Shown one piece after another: positions 26,430-35,742 of a DNA stretch of 64,000 nucleotides. Positions within the stretch are counted from its first letter, which is position 1. The number at the start of each line of letters is the position of its first letter. Position numbers and translations under genes: made by a program. The DNA is taken from NCBI GenBank assembly GCA_963850605.1, contig CAWKLX010000010.1, forward strand, positions 66,411-130,410, given 5' to 3'. Source of the DNA: BOG-908 sp963850605 (GTDB lineage Bacteria; Pseudomonadota; Alphaproteobacteria; Acetobacterales; Acetobacteraceae). The notes beneath the pieces were generated by a model. The model was not told the origin of the DNA. It worked only from the letters and a program-made list of their open reading frames with translations, and made no database searches.

Positions 26430-26800
26430 GCAAGCCGGGCCAAGTCGCGCACCGTCCGCTCGTTCTCGATATTGCCGGTGTTCAGCACCGAGTTCGGCTC
26501 CACCAGCATGACGTGACACGGCTCAGTCAGCGCCTCTGGCCGGTGCTCCACACCCCGTGGCACCACGATGAGTTCGCCTGGGTCCAGGTCCACGTCGCGG
26601 TCGCGAAACGCCATGCGCAAACGTCCGGCGACGATCAGGAACAGCTCGTCTTCATTCGTATGGTGATGCCAATGAAAGGCACCCTGGAGTTTGACGAGCT
26701 TGATCTGCACGTCGCCCATCTCGGCGGCGACAAGCGGGCTCCAGCACTCGTCGAAACTGGCGAACCCTGCAGCCAGGTTGACCTTGGCCGGGGCTGTCAC
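26426..26800 (-). CDS. cupin domain protein
   Basis: A 124-residue single-domain cupin. Motif 1 (FHWHHHTNEDELFLIVAGRLRMAF, with metal-type histidines from residue 43 and a glutamate at 50) and motif 2 (LDPGELIVVPRGVEHRPEA) are both intact, so a metal site is likely. The substrate is unknown. It starts with GTG at 26800 inside the stop of a small membrane-protein gene (GTGA) and ends in a GTGA overlap with envC, so it sits translationally coupled inside an envelope operon. Confidence 0.83.
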   Translation of the reverse strand: MTAPAKVNLAAGFASFDECWSPLVAAEMGDVQIKLVKLQGAFHWHHHTNEDELFLIVAGRLRMAFRDRDVDLDPGELIVVPRGVEHRPEALTEPCHVMLVEPNSVLNTGNIENERTVRDLARLA

Positions 26801-26955
26801 AGCTTGCCGACCATGCCGTCCCACACCGCGCCGCGGGGCGGGACCGGGCCGCTCGTATGGGAGAGCCGGCTGTAATCCTGGCGCAGGTTGCGCCAATGAT
26901 AGCCGGCGGCGAACATGAAGGCGGCGAAACAGAGAAAAACAATCAGGCTGGCCAA
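26797..26955 (-). CDS. small single-pass membrane protein (52 aa)
   Basis: Starts with TTG at 26955, preceded by GCGGAG at 6-base spacing. The product opens with one hydrophobic helix (LIVFLCFAAFMFAAGYHW) and ends in a hydrophilic 33-residue tail, PPRGAVWDGMVGKL at the C-terminus. No named family is recognised. It fits exactly between the gpmI stop and the cupin start, overlapping the latter by GTGA, which argues for a real coupled gene. An in-frame ATG at 27009 would add 18 residues without an obvious ribosome site. Confidence 0.6.
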   Translation of the reverse strand: MASLIVFLCFAAFMFAAGYHWRNLRQDYSRLSHTSGPVPPRGAVWDGMVGKL

Positions 26956-27011
26956 GGCATTCTCCGCAACATAAAGGCAGGCCGGCGCCGGGCGGCACCG
27001 CTGGAACAAAA

Positions 27012-28524
27012 CTAACCCAGCAGGCTGTCACCCGTCATCTCCCGCGGGCGGGCGATGCCCATCAGGTCGAGCAGGGTGGGGGCGAGATCGGCGAGCCTGC
27101 CGTCATGCAGGGGGCGGCCAGGGCCGCCGGCCAGCAACACGGGGACAGGATTGGTGGTGTGGGCAGTGTGGGGGCTGCCTGTGACCGGGTCGCGCATCGT
27201 CTCGCAATTGCCGTGGTCGGCGGTGACGAGCAGCGCGCCGCCGGCCCGCGCCATGGCCGCGGCGATCCGGCCCAGACCCTGGTCCACTGTTTCGACTGCT
27301 CGGATGGCAGCTGGCAGCGAGCCGGTGTGGCCGACCATGTCGGGGTTGGCGTAGTTCATCACGATCAGGTCGTATTTCTTGGAGTTCGATCGCCGCGACC
27401 GCGCGGTCGGTCAGCTCGGCGGCGCTCATCTCGGGCTGCAGATCGTAGGTGGCGACTTTTGGCGAGGGAACCATGATGCGGTCCTCGCCCGGATAAGGTT
27501 CTTCTCGGCCGCCATTCAGAAAATAGGTGACGTGCGGGTATTTTTCCGTCTCCGCCATGCGCAGCTGGGTTCGGCCGGCGGCCGAGACGATCTCTCCCAA
27601 GATATGGTCGAGCGGTTCGGGCGGGAACAGCGCGCCCATGCGGTGGGACAGGTCGTCACTATACTGGGTCAGGCCGGCGGCGGCCGCGAAACTGGGGCGG
27701 CGTGGTTGCTTGAAGTCCTGGAACCCGGGGTCGAGCAGCGCGTCCAGCAACTCGCGCACGCGGTCGGCGCGGAAATTGAAGCAGAGCAACACGTCGCCGT
27801 CGCGCACGCCTGCGTATTCGCCGATCACGCTGGGGATGATGAACTCGTCGGTAATGTTCTCCGCGTAGTTCGCAGCGATGGTTTGGGCAGCGCTTTCATG
27901 GTGATCGCCTTCGGCCAGCACCACCGCGCGCCACGCGCGGGCGACGCGGTCCCATCGGCGATCGCGGTCCATGGCATAGTAGCGGCCGATGACGGTCGCC
28001 ATCCTTGCGCCGGGCGGCAGGCTGGATTGAAGTTTCGCGACGTAAGCCGCGGCCGATCGCGGTGCGGTGTCGCGGCCGTCCGTAAAAGCGTGGATAGCGA
28101 CGGGAATACCGGCCTGGGCGAGTGCGTGGGCCAGGGCGGCCGCATGGTCCTGGTGTGCGTGCACGCCGCCATTGGAGACCAGGCCCATCAGATGGCAGGT
28201 GCCGCCGGTGCGCTGGGCCGCCTCGATCAGCGTGCGCAGCGCCGGGGCGGTTTGCAGGCTGCCGTCACGCACGGCGCGCCCGATGCGCGACAGTTCTTGG
28301 CGCACGACGCGACCGGCGCCGATGTTGAGGTGGCCGACCTCGGAATTGCCCATCTGCCCGTCCGGCAGACCGACCTCGTCGCCATCGGTGCGCAGGAAGG
28401 CGTGCGGACAGGTGGCCCAAAGGCGGTCGAAATTGGGTTTTTTTGCCTGGACGACGGCGTTGTCGGCCGGATCGTCGCGCCAGCCGAAACCGTCCAGGAT
28501 CAGCAGCATGACGGGATGAGGCAT
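27012..28524 (-). pseudogene. gpmI: 2,3-bisphosphoglycerate-independent phosphoglycerate mutase, frameshifted
   Basis: Interconverts 3- and 2-phosphoglycerate. From ATG at 28524 the protein has the metal site LLILDGFGW, the catalytic serine in GQMGNSEVGHLNIGAGR and the inserted transferase domain, but after TDRAVAAIEL the frame is lost. The remainder (KKYDLIVMNYANPDMVGHTG, then VTADHGNCETM with metal ligands, to the stop at 27012) is in the next frame. One surplus base at about 27380-27388 explains it (length 3n+1; 503 residues when joined). No second phosphoglycerate mutase is in the window. Loss of this enzyme would be costly, so a sequence error is the leading explanation. Confidence 0.9.
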
Positions 28525-28554
28525 GGCGGACTTTCAGTTGTCGGCCGTCAGTCG

Positions 28555-29292
28555 TCAGACCTGGCGATCGTCTCTGCTGCGTTTTGACGGTCGTGGGAAG
28601 AGTGGCGCTTGCGGCTGGGGCGATCGGGCGTGGGCCGGTCCTGCGGCACGGCGGCGCGCGCCATGGCGAAGATGGGGCGTGAGCTGTACGCCGTCCGGCA
28701 TAGGCGGCATTGGCAGCATTTTTCGCGCCGGTTGGGCCGGAGGCATGACGATTACGTACGGGTCGGCAGCCTGCGCGGCCGGTAACGCGCTGGCGGCATT
28801 GCCGATCGCGCTGCTCCCGCCCATTAGCCAAGCCGTGGCGCGTGCGCAATACTGGGCTGAGAGGGGGGACATAGTGTCCTCGCCCAGTCCGGCCCGATAC
28901 TTTGTCAATGCGCGACAAATATCGCCGCCGCCTGCTCGCCAGGCGCGGGCGAGATAAGTGACGCCCAGGCGGATGTTGGTTTCCGGGTCCGCCAGGTCGG
29001 ACAGCGTGCCCCGAAAGCCTAGCTGGGCGGCGGTGGAGGGCATGACCTGCATCAGCCCGACTTCGCCCGAGCTGCCGATGGCGTCAGCGCGATAGCCGGT
29101 CTCCACCATTGCTACGGCATCGGCGATTTCCGGCGGCAGGCCGCGCAGCGATGCCTCTCGGGCTACAAGCGGCAAGAAGAAGGTGCGTCCATCTACGGCT
29201 TCCACCGCCTGGGCGCGGGCGGGGTGGGGGCTGAACGCCCATGTCAGCAGGCCGGCGGCCAAGAGAGGCAGTGCACGCATCGGCGGAGACAT
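28555..29292 (-). CDS. lytic transglycosylase
   Basis: A 245-residue exported goose-type/SLT lysozyme-fold protein that cleaves peptidoglycan with anhydro-MurNAc formation. A signal peptide of about 28 residues precedes the SLT domain. The catalytic glutamate is E64 in VAMVETGYRADAIGSSGEVGLMQVMPS, followed by the ETNIRLGVTYL and ALTKYRAG blocks. The C-terminus is proline-rich and basic. Its products are the substrates of AnmK (9.9-11.0 kb). The start is uncertain among ATGs at 29310, 29292 and 29280; none has a clear ribosome site. It lies 30 bp upstream of gpmI. Confidence 0.86.
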   Translation of the reverse strand: MSPPMRALPLLAAGLLTWAFSPHPARAQAVEAVDGRTFFLPLVAREASLRGLPPEIADAVAMVETGYRADAIGSSGEVGLMQVMPSTAAQLGFRGTLSDLADPETNIRLGVTYLARAWRAGGGDICRALTKYRAGLGEDTMSPLSAQYCARATAWLMGGSSAIGNAASALPAAQAADPYVIVMPPAQPARKMLPMPPMPDGVQLTPHLRHGARRRAAGPAHARSPQPQAPLFPRPSKRSRDDRQV

Positions 29293-29428
29293 AGCGATAC
29301 GGGAGCGCAAAGATCAAGCGCGGCCGTGTCTTTTTTGGTGCGTGCTCGTCGACCGATTTCCCCAGAATGTCACACGCAGCTTGGTGTGCTGCGGGCACAC
29401 GATCCCCTCACGCCCGGAGGAACCCAAA

Positions 29429-30964
29429 ATGCGCAAGTTTTTGTTGACTGGCAGTGTGCTGGCTTCGACGTTCACCACAACCGGACTGGCCGCCCCGGTC
29501 GCCCCCTACAGCCATGTGCTGCTGATCAGCGTCGACGGCATGCACGGTATCGACCTGCAAAATTATGTGTCTGCGCATCCGACGTCGACGTTCGCGGCGC
29601 TGGCCAACAGAGGCGTGGTGTTTCAGAACGCCTACACCACGGCCCCGTCGGACAGTTTTCCGGGCATGATCGCGCAGGTGAGCGGCGCGTCTCCGTTGAC
29701 CGCCGGCGTGTTCTATGACGACTCGTTCGATCGCGACCTGTATCCGGCCGGGTCCAACTGCCAGGGGCCGGTCGGGACCGAGACCAACGTCTCCGAGGCA
29801 TTGGACAAGAATTCGGCGCTGCTGAGCGGCGGCGGCACATTGGGCCACCCGCTGACGCAGCTCGATCCGGCCAAGCTGCCGCTTTCCAACGCGGGCGGCA
29901 GCTGCGCCCCGGTGCTGCCCCACAAGCTGATTTTCACCAATACCGTTTTCGAGGTCATCAAGGCGGCCGGCCTGCGCACCGCCTGGTCGGACAAGCATCC
30001 GGCCTACGAGATCCTGAACGGGCCGTCAGGTCATGGCATCGACGATCTGTACACGCCCGAAATCAACTCCAACAACATCCTGGGGGCGGCTGGCGATAAT
30101 ACGCAGAGCTTCAACGCGGTCGCGGCGTACGATCAAAACAAGGTTGATGCGATTATCCACGAGATCGATGGGTTCGACAGCCTGGGCCAGCATTATGTGG
30201 GCGTGCCGGCCATCTTCGGGATGAACTTCCAGGCGGTGAGCGTGGGCCAGAAGCTGGCCGTGTCGGGTCCATCCGATCCGCCGGGGCTGGTGGGCGGCTA
30301 CCTCAATGCGAACGCCGCGCCGGCGAGCGGTTTGGCGCAGGAACTGGCCTACGTGGATGGGGCCATCGGGCAGATGGTGACCGAGCTGAAGAACCGCGGC
30401 GTGTATGACAGCACGCTGATCATCGTCAGCGCCAAGCACGGCCAGTCGCCGATCGACGTCTCGACCCGTACGACGCGCGACGACGGCGCTTTCTTCCCGC
30501 AGACGCCCGGCTATGGGTTCGAGATTGCCGACGACGTGCTGCTCCTGTGGCTCGACCCTGCGCAGCAGAAGGCGCAAAAGGCGGCGGCGCTGAAATATCT
30601 GCAGAGCATCGCGCAGGCTGCGAATTTGCAGGTGATCTACACCGGCGAGCAACTGGCCCACAGCCACGTCTACAAGAACCCGCTGGGGAATGCGAAGACG
30701 CCGGATTTCGTCGGCCTGCCCTATCACGGCACCATCTATACGACCGGCTCCAAGCTGGCCGAGCATGGCGGTTTTTCCGACGACGACCGCCATGTGGCGA
30801 TGGTGGTCAGCGGGGCGACGGTGCCGCATCACGGGGCGGTGACGGCAACTGTGCTGACAACGCAGATTGCGCCGACGATCTTGACCGCGCTGGGGCTGGA
30901 TCCGAATGCGCTGAAGGGCGTGCGGGCGGAGGGCACGCAAGTGTTGCCGACGATCTTCAAGTAG
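29429..30964 (+). CDS. secreted type I phosphodiesterase / nucleotide pyrophosphatase family protein
   Basis: A 511-residue exported member of the alkaline phosphatase superfamily. A signal peptide (about 22 residues) precedes HVLLISVDGMHG with a metal aspartate at 36, the nucleophile region TTAPSDSFPGMIAQVSG (probably Ser76), DKHPAYEILNG, and the metal sites HGQSPIDV and HGGFSDDDRHVAMVVSG. It probably hydrolyses phosphodiesters or nucleotide pyrophosphates in the periplasm; the substrate is not identifiable. ATG at 29429 has CGGAGG upstream. It is transcribed alone and ends facing the transglutaminase gene. Confidence 0.85.
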   Translation: MRKFLLTGSVLASTFTTTGLAAPVAPYSHVLLISVDGMHGIDLQNYVSAHPTSTFAALANRGVVFQNAYTTAPSDSFPGMIAQVSGASPLTAGVFYDDSFDRDLYPAGSNCQGPVGTETNVSEALDKNSALLSGGGTLGHPLTQLDPAKLPLSNAGGSCAPVLPHKLIFTNTVFEVIKAAGLRTAWSDKHPAYEILNGPSGHGIDDLYTPEINSNNILGAAGDNTQSFNAVAAYDQNKVDAIIHEIDGFDSLGQHYVGVPAIFGMNFQAVSVGQKLAVSGPSDPPGLVGGYLNANAAPASGLAQELAYVDGAIGQMVTELKNRGVYDSTLIIVSAKHGQSPIDVSTRTTRDDGAFFPQTPGYGFEIADDVLLLWLDPAQQKAQKAAALKYLQSIAQAANLQVIYTGEQLAHSHVYKNPLGNAKTPDFVGLPYHGTIYTTGSKLAEHGGFSDDDRHVAMVVSGATVPHHGAVTATVLTTQIAPTILTALGLDPNALKGVRAEGTQVLPTIFK

Positions 30965-31099
30965 GTTTTCTCACGTAGGTTTTGGGGGTGGGCTGCTCTT
31001 GGGCAACCTGCCCCCCCTTTTCACTCAACGCTGCGCAGCGCTGACTGAAAAGCAAAAGAGATGGGTTGCTCCAGCGCAACCTGTCCTGCGTTTTCTTTG
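30965..31099. repeat. cluster of hairpins between convergent genes
   Basis: The 135 bp between two converging stops hold three strong dyads. One is GGGTGGG...CCTGCCCCCC around 30985-31017. One is TTTTCA...TGAAAA enclosing the perfect palindrome CGCTGCGCAGCG around 31018-31052. The last is GGTTGC...GCAACC around 31063-31081. They can end transcription from both sides. The GGGCAACCTG and CGCAACCTG stretches look like partial copies of each other. Confidence 0.55.
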
Positions 31100-34000
31100 T
31101 TATCGACGCAGATCCAGCGTCCGCGGATGCTCCTTTCCTCGCACGACAGAAGGCTCCGCCATCGCACCGGGCGTATGCCCGTGCGCGAAAAACCGCGCGC
31201 GCCGCCGCGCCTCGGCCTCGTTCGCGTTCACCGGGAAGGTTTCGTAATTCCGCCCGCCCGGATGGGAAACGTGATGCGTCAGCCCGCCCAGGCTGCGCCC
31301 ATTCCACTTGTCATACACATCGAACACCAGAGGCGACTGCGCACCGATCGTTGGATGGAGCGAGGATGGCGGCGACCACGCCTTGAACCGCACCCCGCCG
31401 ACATACTCGCCGACTGTCGCGGTCGGCGACAGCGGCACAGCATGCCCGTTGCACGCCAGTATGAACCGCTCATCCACCCACCCGGTCACGCGCGTCTGCA
31501 CCCGCTCTATGGAACTGTCCACGTAGCGCACCGTCCCACCGGCTGCCGGCTCCTCCCCCAGCACATGCCAAGGCTCGAGCGCGTGGCGCAGTTCCAGTCC
31601 GACCCCATCCACGGTCACATCGCCAATCTTCGGGAACCGGAATTCCAGATGTGGCGCGAACCACTCCCGGTCCAGCGCAAAGCCCATCTGGGAAATCTCT
31701 TCCAGCGCCGCGAAGAAATCCTGCTGAACATAATACGGGTACATGAAATCATCATGCAGCCGCGTCCCCCACCGAACCAACGTCCGCTCGTACGGCGTAC
31801 GCCAGAACGCAGCCAAAGCCGCCCGTATCAGCAGCATTTGCGCCAGGGACATCTTGGGGTCCGGCGGCATTTCCAAAGCCCGGAACTCGACCAGCCCCAA
31901 CCGCCCCGTCGCACTCTCGGGCGCATACATTTTGTCGATGCAAAACTCGGTCCGGTGCGTATTGCCCGTCAGATCGGCCAGGATATTGCGAAAAATCCGA
32001 TCCGTCAGCCAGGGAGGCGTCTCCACCCCAGGCGCCACCCGGGAAAACGCAATTTCCAGTTCCGCCACCGAATCGATCCGCGCCTCGTCGATCCGCGGAT
32101 GCTGGCTGGTCGGCCCGATGAACAGCCCCGAGAACCCGTACGACAGACTCGGGTGATTATGCCAGAAGCCCAGCAGGCTTTTCAGCAGATCGGGCCGCCG
32201 CAAGAACGGTGAATCGGCCGGCGTCGCCGCCCCCATCACCACGTGGTTGCCACCCCCCGTTCCCACATGCCGCCCATCCAGCATGAATTTTTGCGTTGCC
32301 AACCCCTCCTCGCGCGCCACCTCGTAAAGCTGCGTCGTGCGTTCGACCATCTCTCCCCAATCCTCGGCGGGATGGATGTTCACCTCGATCACGCCAGGAT
32401 CGGGTGTGACCGAAAACTGGTTCAATCTCGGGTCGCGCGGCGGCGGATAACCTTCCAGCACCACACGTTGGCCCAGCTCCTGCGCCGTATCCTCGACGCG
32501 GGCCGCCAGGTCGAGCCAGTCCTCCGCCGTATATAGCGGCGGAAAAAACACGTGCAGCCGCCCGCCCCGCGCCTCCACCGCCAGCGCGGTGCGCACCAGC
32601 TCCGGCTCCTCGCGCCCCACCTCTGGCAGGCGCTGCGGCACGATCCCGGCATAACCGCGCTCGTCCCGGCTCGCTCCCACCGGGCCATAGGGGTCCGCAT
32701 TCACCACATGCCGGAAGGCCTGCCGCGCGGGCAACGGCTGCAAGGCCGCGAACGGGTCCGTGTACTGGTCGAGCTCGATGTTGTCGGCGTCCGCCCAAGG
32801 CAGGCTGTCCAGCGGCAAACGGAAGCCCGCCGGCGCATCCCCCGGAATGAGAAACATGACGTCGGACTTGAAAAACCAGCGACCAGACTGCCAGCGCCGC
32901 GCTGCGCCCGTCCCCCGCCGGCGCAGCGGCAGCACGCTGGCCACCGAGCTCGCCAGCCCCTGCCCGAACACCCGCGCCAAACGCGCCCGCGTCTGCGGAT
33001 CCTTCAGCTTGGAATCCTCCGCCAGCACGTTGGCCGGCAGCCGGTTCTCCTTCCACAAGAACCAGTGGACATCCTCGTAAGCCGGATTGATGTAGTCCGG
33101 CGAAACCTGCAGCCGCTCGGCCAAGGCCGTGCAAAACGCGGTCGCATCGGCCACACTGGCCCGCCCCTCGTCATGGTCGCCGGCAATCAGCGCAAGATCT
33201 CGCCAGACCGGCTCCCCATCCCGCCGCCAATGCGCGTTCAGCGCCCAGCGCGGCAATTGCTCACCCGGATAGTGTTTGCCCAAAATCTGGGTGATGGCGG
33301 CCCCCTGAGACCAGAGCGGGATCAGCCGGCGCAGCAGCCGCCCGGCGAGCAGCCGCTTGGTTGGCCCCAGCGCATCAACCGTCCATTCCGGCGCCTCCAT
33401 GTCGTGCGCGCTGACAAAGGTCGGCTCGCCTCCCATGGTCAGCCGAACCTGGCCGTCCTCTAGCGCCCGGTCCACCCGCGCACCCGCCGCCAGTATCGCC
33501 TGCCACTGCCCCGCCGTGTACGGCTTGGTCACACGCGGCGATTCGGAGATACGGACAACCCGCATCTCCACATCGAACTGAACCTCGGCCGCCTCCACCC
33601 CGCCGCTGATCGGCGCGGCCGAGAGCGGATCCGGGCTGGCGGCCAGCGGAATATGCCCCTCCCCGGTCAGCAGCCCGCTGGTCGCATCCAGCCCGATCCA
33701 CCCCGCCCCAGGCAGATACACCTCCGCCCAGGCATGCAGGTCGGTGAAGTCGGCCGTGGGTCCCGCAGGGCCCACCAGCGGCACCTCGTCGGCCACCAAT
33801 TGGATCAGATAGCCGGACACGAAACGTGCGGCGAACCCCAAATGCCGCAGCACATGCACCAGCAGCCACGCGCTATCCCGGCAAGACCCACGCCCCTCGG
33901 CCAAGGTCTGCTCGGGCGGCCAGGTACCGGGTTCCATGCGTACGATGTACGCAATCTTCTCCTGCACACGCTGGTTCAGCCCCACAAGCATGTCGATCGT

Positions 34001-34420
34001 CCGCTGCCCGTTCCGCGGTATCCCGGCCAGCAAAGCACTCAACAAAGGGCCAGGCTCGATGAGCCGCCGGAACGGGGAAAGCTCCTGCTCCAGCACCGGG
34101 TCATAGGCGAACGGCCAGGTTTCGGCCTCCGGCTCCAGGAAGAAGTCGAACGGGTTGATGGTCGCCATATCGGCGACCAGATCGACCGTCACCTGGAAGT
34201 GCGTGGTGCGCTCCGGCACCACCACGCGGGCCAGGAAATTGCCCTGCGGGTCCTGCTGCCAGTTCAGGAAGTGGCTTTTGGGCTCGATCTGCAGTGCGTA
34301 CGAAATGATCGGCGTGCGCGCATGCGGCGCCGGCCGCAGCCGTATCGTCTGCGGCCCCAGCGCTACCGGCCGGTCGTAGCGGTAGGAAGTGCGGTGGGTT
34401 AGGGCGACATGCAGGGTCAT
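31100..34420 (-). CDS. transglutaminase-like / DUF2126 two-part protein
   Basis: A 1106-residue protein. The N-terminal bacterial transglutaminase half has a beta-sandwich start (VALTHRTSYRYDRPVALGPQ) and a complete papain-like triad: Cys180 in GRGSCRDSAWLLV, His229 in DLHAWAEVY and Asp245 in GLDATSG. The C-terminal 750 residues match DUF2126 (MGGEPTFVSAHDMEAPEWT near residue 340, FMLDGRHVGTGGGNH later), a family always found with such transglutaminases and often near DUF404/alpha-E genes. Those partners are not in this window. The ATG at 34420 is in the usual position. It is divergent from the zinc peptidase gene. Likely peptide amidotransferase or ligase; substrate unknown. Confidence 0.85.
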   Translation of the reverse strand: MTLHVALTHRTSYRYDRPVALGPQTIRLRPAPHARTPIISYALQIEPKSHFLNWQQDPQGNFLARVVVPERTTHFQVTVDLVADMATINPFDFFLEPEAETWPFAYDPVLEQELSPFRRLIEPGPLLSALLAGIPRNGQRTIDMLVGLNQRVQEKIAYIVRMEPGTWPPEQTLAEGRGSCRDSAWLLVHVLRHLGFAARFVSGYLIQLVADEVPLVGPAGPTADFTDLHAWAEVYLPGAGWIGLDATSGLLTGEGHIPLAASPDPLSAAPISGGVEAAEVQFDVEMRVVRISESPRVTKPYTAGQWQAILAAGARVDRALEDGQVRLTMGGEPTFVSAHDMEAPEWTVDALGPTKRLLAGRLLRRLIPLWSQGAAITQILGKHYPGEQLPRWALNAHWRRDGEPVWRDLALIAGDHDEGRASVADATAFCTALAERLQVSPDYINPAYEDVHWFLWKENRLPANVLAEDSKLKDPQTRARLARVFGQGLASSVASVLPLRRRGTGAARRWQSGRWFFKSDVMFLIPGDAPAGFRLPLDSLPWADADNIELDQYTDPFAALQPLPARQAFRHVVNADPYGPVGASRDERGYAGIVPQRLPEVGREEPELVRTALAVEARGGRLHVFFPPLYTAEDWLDLAARVEDTAQELGQRVVLEGYPPPRDPRLNQFSVTPDPGVIEVNIHPAEDWGEMVERTTQLYEVAREEGLATQKFMLDGRHVGTGGGNHVVMGAATPADSPFLRRPDLLKSLLGFWHNHPSLSYGFSGLFIGPTSQHPRIDEARIDSVAELEIAFSRVAPGVETPPWLTDRIFRNILADLTGNTHRTEFCIDKMYAPESATGRLGLVEFRALEMPPDPKMSLAQMLLIRAALAAFWRTPYERTLVRWGTRLHDDFMYPYYVQQDFFAALEEISQMGFALDREWFAPHLEFRFPKIGDVTVDGVGLELRHALEPWHVLGEEPAAGGTVRYVDSSIERVQTRVTGWVDERFILACNGHAVPLSPTATVGEYVGGVRFKAWSPPSSLHPTIGAQSPLVFDVYDKWNGRSLGGLTHHVSHPGGRNYETFPVNANEAEARRRARFFAHGHTPGAMAEPSVVRGKEHPRTLDLRR

Positions 34421-34553
34421 GGCACAGCCCGTATGGTATGGCGTGGCACCAAGCAAGAACCGCCGCACTTGCCAGTTTCGCGGCCGCCATGGTCAGAGAC
34501 GCGGCATGTGACGGACGCGGCCGCCCCCGCAGGACCGAACTGGACTGAAGCCG

Positions 34554-35621
34554 ATGCGCCTCTTCAAATGCCCCGTCTGCGCCCAGCTGCTCTACTTCGA
34601 GAACACGCGCTGCGAAAAATGCGGCCACACGCTCGGCTTCGATCCAGCCACCATCTGCATGCGCGCGCTCGACCAGAGCGGCGAGGCCTGGACCGACGCG
34701 GCCGGCCCGGAGACCGCCGGCACTTGGCGATTCTGCGCCAACGCCGGGCAGGACGCCTGCAACTGGCTCATTCCCGCCGACCAGGCCGGCAGCTACTGCA
34801 CCGCTTGCCGCCACAACCACCTGATCCCCGACCTCTCCGCACTGGAGAACCGCAACCGCTGGCGGGCCCTGGAAGCGGCCAAGCACCGCCTGTTCTACAC
34901 CCTGCTCCGCTTCGCTCTCCCGCTGGAAACCCGCGCCGAAAACCCCACTCACGGCCTGGCCTTCGATTTCCTGGCCGAAACCCCGGCCCAACCAAAGGTG
35001 CTGACCGGCCACGATGACGGCCTGATCACCATCGCCCTGAAGGAAGGCGACAATGCCGAGCGCGAGCGCATGCGCGAGCAGATGGGCGAGCTCTACCGAA
35101 CCCCGCTCGGCCATTTCCGCCACGAGATCGGCCACCATTACTGGGATCTACTGGTCCGCGACACCGACAAGCTCGAGCCGTTCCGCGCTTTGTTCGGTGA
35201 CGAGCGGGAGGATTACGCCCAGGCCCTGAAAAATCACTATAGCCGCGCGCACAAGCCAGGCTGGCAGGATTTTTTCGTCAGTCTCTACGCCACCAGCCAT
35301 CCGTGGGAGGATTTTGCCGAGACCTGGGCGCACTACCTGCACATCGTCGACACGCTGGAGATGGCGTCGTCATTTGGTATCTCGATCCACCCTTTCCTGA
35401 CGCGCGACCCGGTGCTGCAGGCAGAAATCGATTTCGACCCGTACCGGGCCAACACGATGGCATCCATCGTCGACGCCTGGCTGCCGCTCGCCTTCGCGGT
35501 CAACAGCCTCAACCGCTCCATGGGCCAACCCGACCTGTATCCCTTTGTGCTGTCACCGGGCGTGGTCGAAAAACTCGGCTTCATCCACGAGCTGATCCAC
35601 GCCCAGGCCGCCTCGTCGTAG
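34554..35621 (+). CDS. zinc-ribbon putative metallopeptidase (DUF2248/COG4307)
   Basis: A 355-residue cytoplasmic protein. An N-terminal zinc ribbon with C6-x2-C9 and C20-x2-C23 is followed by two further cysteine pairs (61-85). The central part contains the zincin motif HEIGHH at 190-195, and a conserved acidic/histidine block HPWEDFAETWAHYLH follows about 90 residues later and may give the third zinc ligand. Members are predicted metallopeptidases and are often encoded beside transglutaminase/DUF2126 proteins, as here, where the two genes are divergent across 133 bp. Substrate unknown. Confidence 0.82.
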   Translation: MRLFKCPVCAQLLYFENTRCEKCGHTLGFDPATICMRALDQSGEAWTDAAGPETAGTWRFCANAGQDACNWLIPADQAGSYCTACRHNHLIPDLSALENRNRWRALEAAKHRLFYTLLRFALPLETRAENPTHGLAFDFLAETPAQPKVLTGHDDGLITIALKEGDNAERERMREQMGELYRTPLGHFRHEIGHHYWDLLVRDTDKLEPFRALFGDEREDYAQALKNHYSRAHKPGWQDFFVSLYATSHPWEDFAETWAHYLHIVDTLEMASSFGISIHPFLTRDPVLQAEIDFDPYRANTMASIVDAWLPLAFAVNSLNRSMGQPDLYPFVLSPGVVEKLGFIHELIHAQAASS

Positions 35622-35742
35622 AAGGCAGCCCTGCCATGCCGCAAAATAAATCTCACCGGGGAACGAACATGGGTGCCCACGGTTGTGTGATCCGTAACGG
35701 GGCATGGCTGAACAGCCACCCGAGCCAGTATGGAGAATACTC

